The notes beneath the pieces are model-generated. The model saw nothing but the letters and a program-made list of their open reading frames with translations, ran no database searches and was not told the origin of the DNA. A stretch of DNA of 8,967 bases from an uncultured Ruminococcus sp. (lineage in GTDB: Bacteria; Bacillota; Clostridia; Oscillospirales; Acutalibacteraceae), in assembly GCA_902773265.1 (NCBI GenBank), contig CACYDZ010000170.1, positions 1-8,967 on the forward strand, given 5' to 3'. The translations under genes were made by a program, and so were the position numbers. Numbering within the stretch: the stretch's first letter is position 1; every line of letters starts with the position of its first letter. Shown here in pieces: positions 6,965 to 8,967 of this stretch.

Positions 6965-7013
6965 CCTTAACCCTTGCATTTTACGGAAAAAATTGGTAAA
7001 ATAAGGGTTAAGG
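6965..7013. repeat. Bulged inverted repeat enclosing the tuf promoter
   Basis: The outer arms CCTTAACCCTT (6965-6975) and AAGGGTTAAGG (7003-7013) are perfect 11-bp complements. Inside them ATTTTAC (6978-6984) pairs with GTAAAAT (6996-7002), giving an 18-bp stem broken only by a bulged GC at 6976-6977, with an 11-base loop. No T-run follows, so it is not a terminator. In mRNA reading through from fusA it could be a processing or stability hairpin. In DNA the arms bracket the promoter boxes. Confidence 0.7.
6974..7002 (+). promoter_or_regulatory. Internal promoter of tuf
   Basis: TTGCAT (6974-6979) and TAAAAT (6997-7002) are spaced by exactly 17 bases, with TGG just before the -10 (extended -10). 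The predicted start, near 7009, falls in the right arm of the inverted repeat and gives a leader of about 49 bases. An extra tuf promoter fits the need for far more EF-Tu than EF-G or S12. Confidence 0.6.
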
Positions 7014-7057
7014 TAGTCATTATCACCTATTATTTTATTTTAAGGGAGGCAATTCCA

Positions 7058-8260
7058 ATGGCAAAGGCAAAATTTGAAAGAAATAAACCCCATGTAAACA
7101 TTGGTACAATCGGTCATGTTGACCACGGTAAAACTACTCTTACGGCTGCTATCACAAAGGTTCTTAACCTTGAAGGCGATGCTGATTTCGTTGATTACGC
7201 TAATATCGATAAGGCTCCTGAAGAAAGAGAAAGAGGTATTACCATCAACACAGCTCATGTTGAATACGAAACACCTAACCGTCACTATGCACATGTTGAC
7301 TGCCCCGGTCATGCTGACTATGTAAAGAACATGATTACAGGTGCTGCTCAGATGGACGGTGCTATCCTCGTTGTTTCTGCTGCTGACGGTCCTATGCCTC
7401 AGACAAGAGAACACATTCTCCTTTCCCGTCAGGTTGGCGTTCCTTACATCGTTGTTTTCATGAACAAAACTGACCAGGTTGATGACGAAGAACTCCTTGA
7501 CCTCGTTGAAATGGAAATCCGTGAACTCCTTACAGAATATGAATTCCCTGGCGACGATACTCCTATCATCAGAGGTTCTGCTTATCTTGCTCTTACTTCC
7601 GATTCTAAAGACCCTAAAGCTCCTGAATATAACTGTATTCATGAACTGATGGAAGCTGTTGACGAATTTATTCCTACTCCTGAAAGAAAATCTGACCAGC
7701 CTTTCCTTATGCCCGTTGAAGATGTATTCACCATCACAGGTCGTGGAACAGTTGCTACCGGTAGAGTTGAAAGAGGTAGACTGGAAGTCAACAAGGAAGT
7801 TGAAATCGTTGGTCTTACTGACGAAAAGAGAAAAGTTGTTGTTACAGGTATCGAAATGTTCAGAAAAACTCTCGATTACGCTGAAGCCGGCGACAACATC
7901 GGTGCTTTGCTTCGTGGCGTTCAGAGAACTGAAATCGAAAGAGGACAGGTTCTTGCTGCTCCTAACTCCATTCACCCTCATACAAAATTTCATGGTCAGG
8001 TTTATGTTCTGACAAAAGATGAAGGTGGTCGTCATACTCCTTTCTTCAACAACTATCGTCCTCAGTTCTATTTCAGAACAACTGATGTTACAGGTGTTAT
8101 CGCTCTTCCTGAAGGCGTAGAAATGTGTATGCCCGGAGATAATGTTGAAATGGATGTTGAACTCATCACTCCTATCGCTATCGAAGAAGGTCTTCGTTTC
8201 GCTATCCGTGAAGGCGGTAGAACAGTTGGTTCAGGCGTTGTTACTGCTATCAACGAATAA
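7058..8260 (+). CDS. tuf: Translation elongation factor Tu (EF-Tu)
   Basis: EF-Tu carries aminoacyl-tRNA to the ribosome as a GTP complex and is usually the most abundant protein of the cell. The 400-residue product has every GTPase motif: GHVDHGKT (19-26), the switch I RGITI with T62, DCPGH (81-85, catalytic H85), NKTD (136-139) and GSAYLAL (173-179). Domains 2 and 3 follow, with [31 protein letters not shown] and the C-terminal [13 protein letters not shown] short insert near 181-190 explains the slight excess over the 394 residues of E. coli. The frame is open upstream to 6974, but AAGGGAGG (7042-7049) and the family N-terminus [16 protein letters not shown] set the start at 7058. It is the last gene of the str operon, 139 bases after fusA, with its own likely promoter. 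Codon bias is extreme, as expected for high expression. Confidence 0.98.
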   Translation: MAKAKFERNKPHVNIGTIGHVDHGKTTLTAAITKVLNLEGDADFVDYANIDKAPEERERGITINTAHVEYETPNRHYAHVDCPGHADYVKNMITGAAQMDGAILVVSAADGPMPQTREHILLSRQVGVPYIVVFMNKTDQVDDEELLDLVEMEIRELLTEYEFPGDDTPIIRGSAYLALTSDSKDPKAPEYNCIHELMEAVDEFIPTPERKSDQPFLMPVEDVFTITGRGTVATGRVERGRLEVNKEVEIVGLTDEKRKVVVTGIEMFRKTLDYAEAGDNIGALLRGVQRTEIERGQVLAAPNSIHPHTKFHGQVYVLTKDEGGRHTPFFNNYRPQFYFRTTDVTGVIALPEGVEMCMPGDNVEMDVELITPIAIEEGLRFAIREGGRTVGSGVVTAINE

Positions 8261-8293
8261 TCTTATTTCTTTCTGATAACTAACTTAAATTTT

Positions 8294-8333
8294 AAAGGCT
8301 TTTCGTGGATTTTCCCCGAAAAGCCTTTTCTTT
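8294..8333 (+). terminator. Intrinsic terminator of tuf and the str operon
   Basis: A perfect 12-bp stem, AAAGGCTTTTCG (8294-8305) with CGAAAAGCCTTT (8317-8328), has an 11-base loop and ends in a T-rich tail (TTTTCTTT). It starts 34 bases after the tuf stop codon. Confidence 0.9.
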
Positions 8334-8338
8334 ATCAG

Positions 8339-8367
8339 ACATTCAGCTGGGACAACTGAATGTTTTT
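8339..8367 (+). terminator. Second hairpin with T-run, possible back-up terminator
   Basis: ACATTCAG (8339-8346) pairs perfectly with CTGAATGT (8356-8363) around a nine-base loop, and Ts continue to 8367. It lies six bases after the T-tail of the tuf terminator and would catch read-through. It is weaker than the first because the stem is AT-rich. Confidence 0.45.
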
Positions 8368-8403
8368 GTCGAACTTTTTTCAAAAAGTTCGTGGGGTCAA
8401 GGG
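8364..8403 (+). repeat. Dispersed hairpin repeat, truncated copy B
   Basis: The flanks TTTTGTC (8364-8370) and GTGGGGTCAAGGG (8391-8403) match copy A (2775-2781 and 2746-2758, read on the minus strand) with one change. Between them is the perfect palindrome GAACTTTTT-TC-AAAAAGTTC (8371-8390), where copy A has CACTTTT-TC-AAAAGTG. The match ends at 8403: copy A goes on into GCAAAGCCCC and further hairpins, while here the presumed insertion sequence begins. Confidence 0.6.
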
Positions 8404-8967
8404 TAGTGTATAGTATTATTGATATTTAACCTAATATTGGGTACAACGAAGAAAGCTTAATTCGTGCATCTTTGGTTGTAAACTGCCAAGTCACGGAGGA
8501 TTTATTTTGATTACGCATTGTTTCCCATGCAGCAAGTTCCGTTTTTAAAATATCGATGGACTCTATTCTTCTTGCAAGACACTGTTTCTGCATAACATTC
8601 AATTCTATTTCAGCAATATTAAGCCAGCTTCCATGTTTCGGTGTATAATGGATTTCCAATTTCTTAAGGATACGATGTGCTTCTTCGGGATTATATCTTT
8701 TGTACAGTGAACCTCTGGCATGGGTATTGAGATTATCCATGACCAATACTATTTTTTGCACATCCGGATACATCTCATCAACAAGATATTTGATTTCTTC
8801 CGCCCAATCCACTGCTGTCCTGCGTTTTTTTACACTCACATGATGTCTTCCGCCAAGAGGTTCGATAAATGCAAAAATACTGCATACTCCGTTGCGTGAG
8901 TATTCATAGTCGATTTTTTTATCATGACCGATTTCCGGCGGCAAAGGCTCTGTTACATCTCCAAGCA
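8404..8967 (-). mobile_element. IS630-family insertion sequence, 3' end (partial)
   Basis: The transposase on the minus strand identifies the element, which continues beyond the window. Its end is placed provisionally at the TA at 8404-8405. Similarity to repeat copy A stops there, IS630 elements are known to insert at TA, and the transposase stop is only about 22 bases inside. The terminal inverted repeat cannot be verified because the other end is not visible. Confidence 0.55.
8426..8967 (-). CDS. IS630-family transposase, C-terminal part (partial gene)
   Basis: This DDE-type transposase cuts and joins the ends of its own insertion sequence. The visible part, about 180 residues, covers the catalytic core: DYEYSRNG, a hydrophobic strand, then VMDNLNTH, whose aspartate (codon 8735-8737) is the second D of the triad. 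HYTPKHGSWLNIAEIE follows, with the glutamate at 8609-8611 as the likely E. The first D (usually in a CMDE-like motif) and the N-terminal DNA-binding domain lie outside the window. The reading frame is open through to 8967 (LGDVTEPLPPEIG at the edge), so the TTG at 8944 is not the start; the gene is cut by the window and is not necessarily broken. The part seen has no frameshift or internal stop and may be functional. Confidence 0.85.
   Translation of the reverse strand, partial: LGDVTEPLPPEIGHDKKIDYEYSRNGVCSIFAFIEPLGGRHHVSVKKRRTAVDWAEEIKYLVDEMYPDVQKIVLVMDNLNTHARGSLYKRYNPEEAHRILKKLEIHYTPKHGSWLNIAEIELNVMQKQCLARRIESIDILKTELAAWETMRNQNKSSVTWQFTTKDARIKLSSLYPILG

Noticed and set aside
6974..7057. 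In-frame upstream start extending EF-Tu by 28 residues
   Set aside because: The stretch is the promoter and leader region; the ribosome site at 7042-7049 and the family N-terminus place the start at 7058.
7040..8035. 331-codon open frame on the minus strand, antisense to tuf
   Set aside because: The translation is Phe/Ser/Asn-rich with no family signature. It is a by-product of the strong codon bias of tuf, which is certain on the other strand.
8942..8944. TTG as the transposase start codon
   Set aside because: The frame stays open to the window edge with residues that fit the IS630 family, and the first catalytic aspartate must lie further upstream.

Overview
The window looks like a chromosomal segment of a low-GC, Gram-positive gut-type Firmicute, probably class Clostridia. 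This is inferred from four things: the Firmicutes-type S12, S7, EF-G and EF-Tu proteins, the strong AAGGAGG Shine-Dalgarno sites, sigma-A-like promoters, and the intergenic hairpin repeats. No species call is possible by eye.

Left part (1-3323). A predicted secreted lipoprotein (+) converges on a two-gene minus-strand unit, and the two share a bidirectional terminator. That unit is a SWIM zinc-finger protein with a helical, TPR-like C-terminus, followed after 16 bases by a 66-residue two-helix membrane protein. A good promoter lies just upstream of the SWIM gene. Behind it is a block of four consecutive perfect hairpins (2663-2775). A CDP-alcohol phosphatidyltransferase (phospholipid synthesis family), also on the minus strand, comes next.

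Middle and right part (3324-8260). A 397-base divergent region carries promoters firing both ways. The leftward promoter, for the phosphatidyltransferase, has a 7-3-7 palindrome over its predicted start site. The rightward promoter drives the str operon: rpsL (S12), rpsG (S7), fusA (EF-G), tuf (EF-Tu). S12 and S7 build the 30S subunit. EF-Tu delivers aminoacyl-tRNA and EF-G moves the ribosome along. The gaps before rpsG (189 bases) and before tuf (139 bases) are long enough to hold internal control. The tuf gap holds a near-consensus promoter sitting inside an 11-bp inverted repeat. tuf ends at a strong terminator.

Right edge (8339-8967). A second hairpin with a T-run is followed by a shortened copy of the 2.7-kb hairpin repeat. 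Its stem arms differ from the first copy but are still self-complementary. It stops where an IS630-family insertion sequence appears to begin. The transposase (minus strand) runs off the window.

Most of the window is ordinary housekeeping DNA. I do not see a defence system, CRISPR array or convincing new multi-gene system. The most interesting signals are non-coding: the tuf promoter within its inverted repeat, the dispersed repeat with covarying stems, and the palindrome at the phosphatidyltransferase start site.
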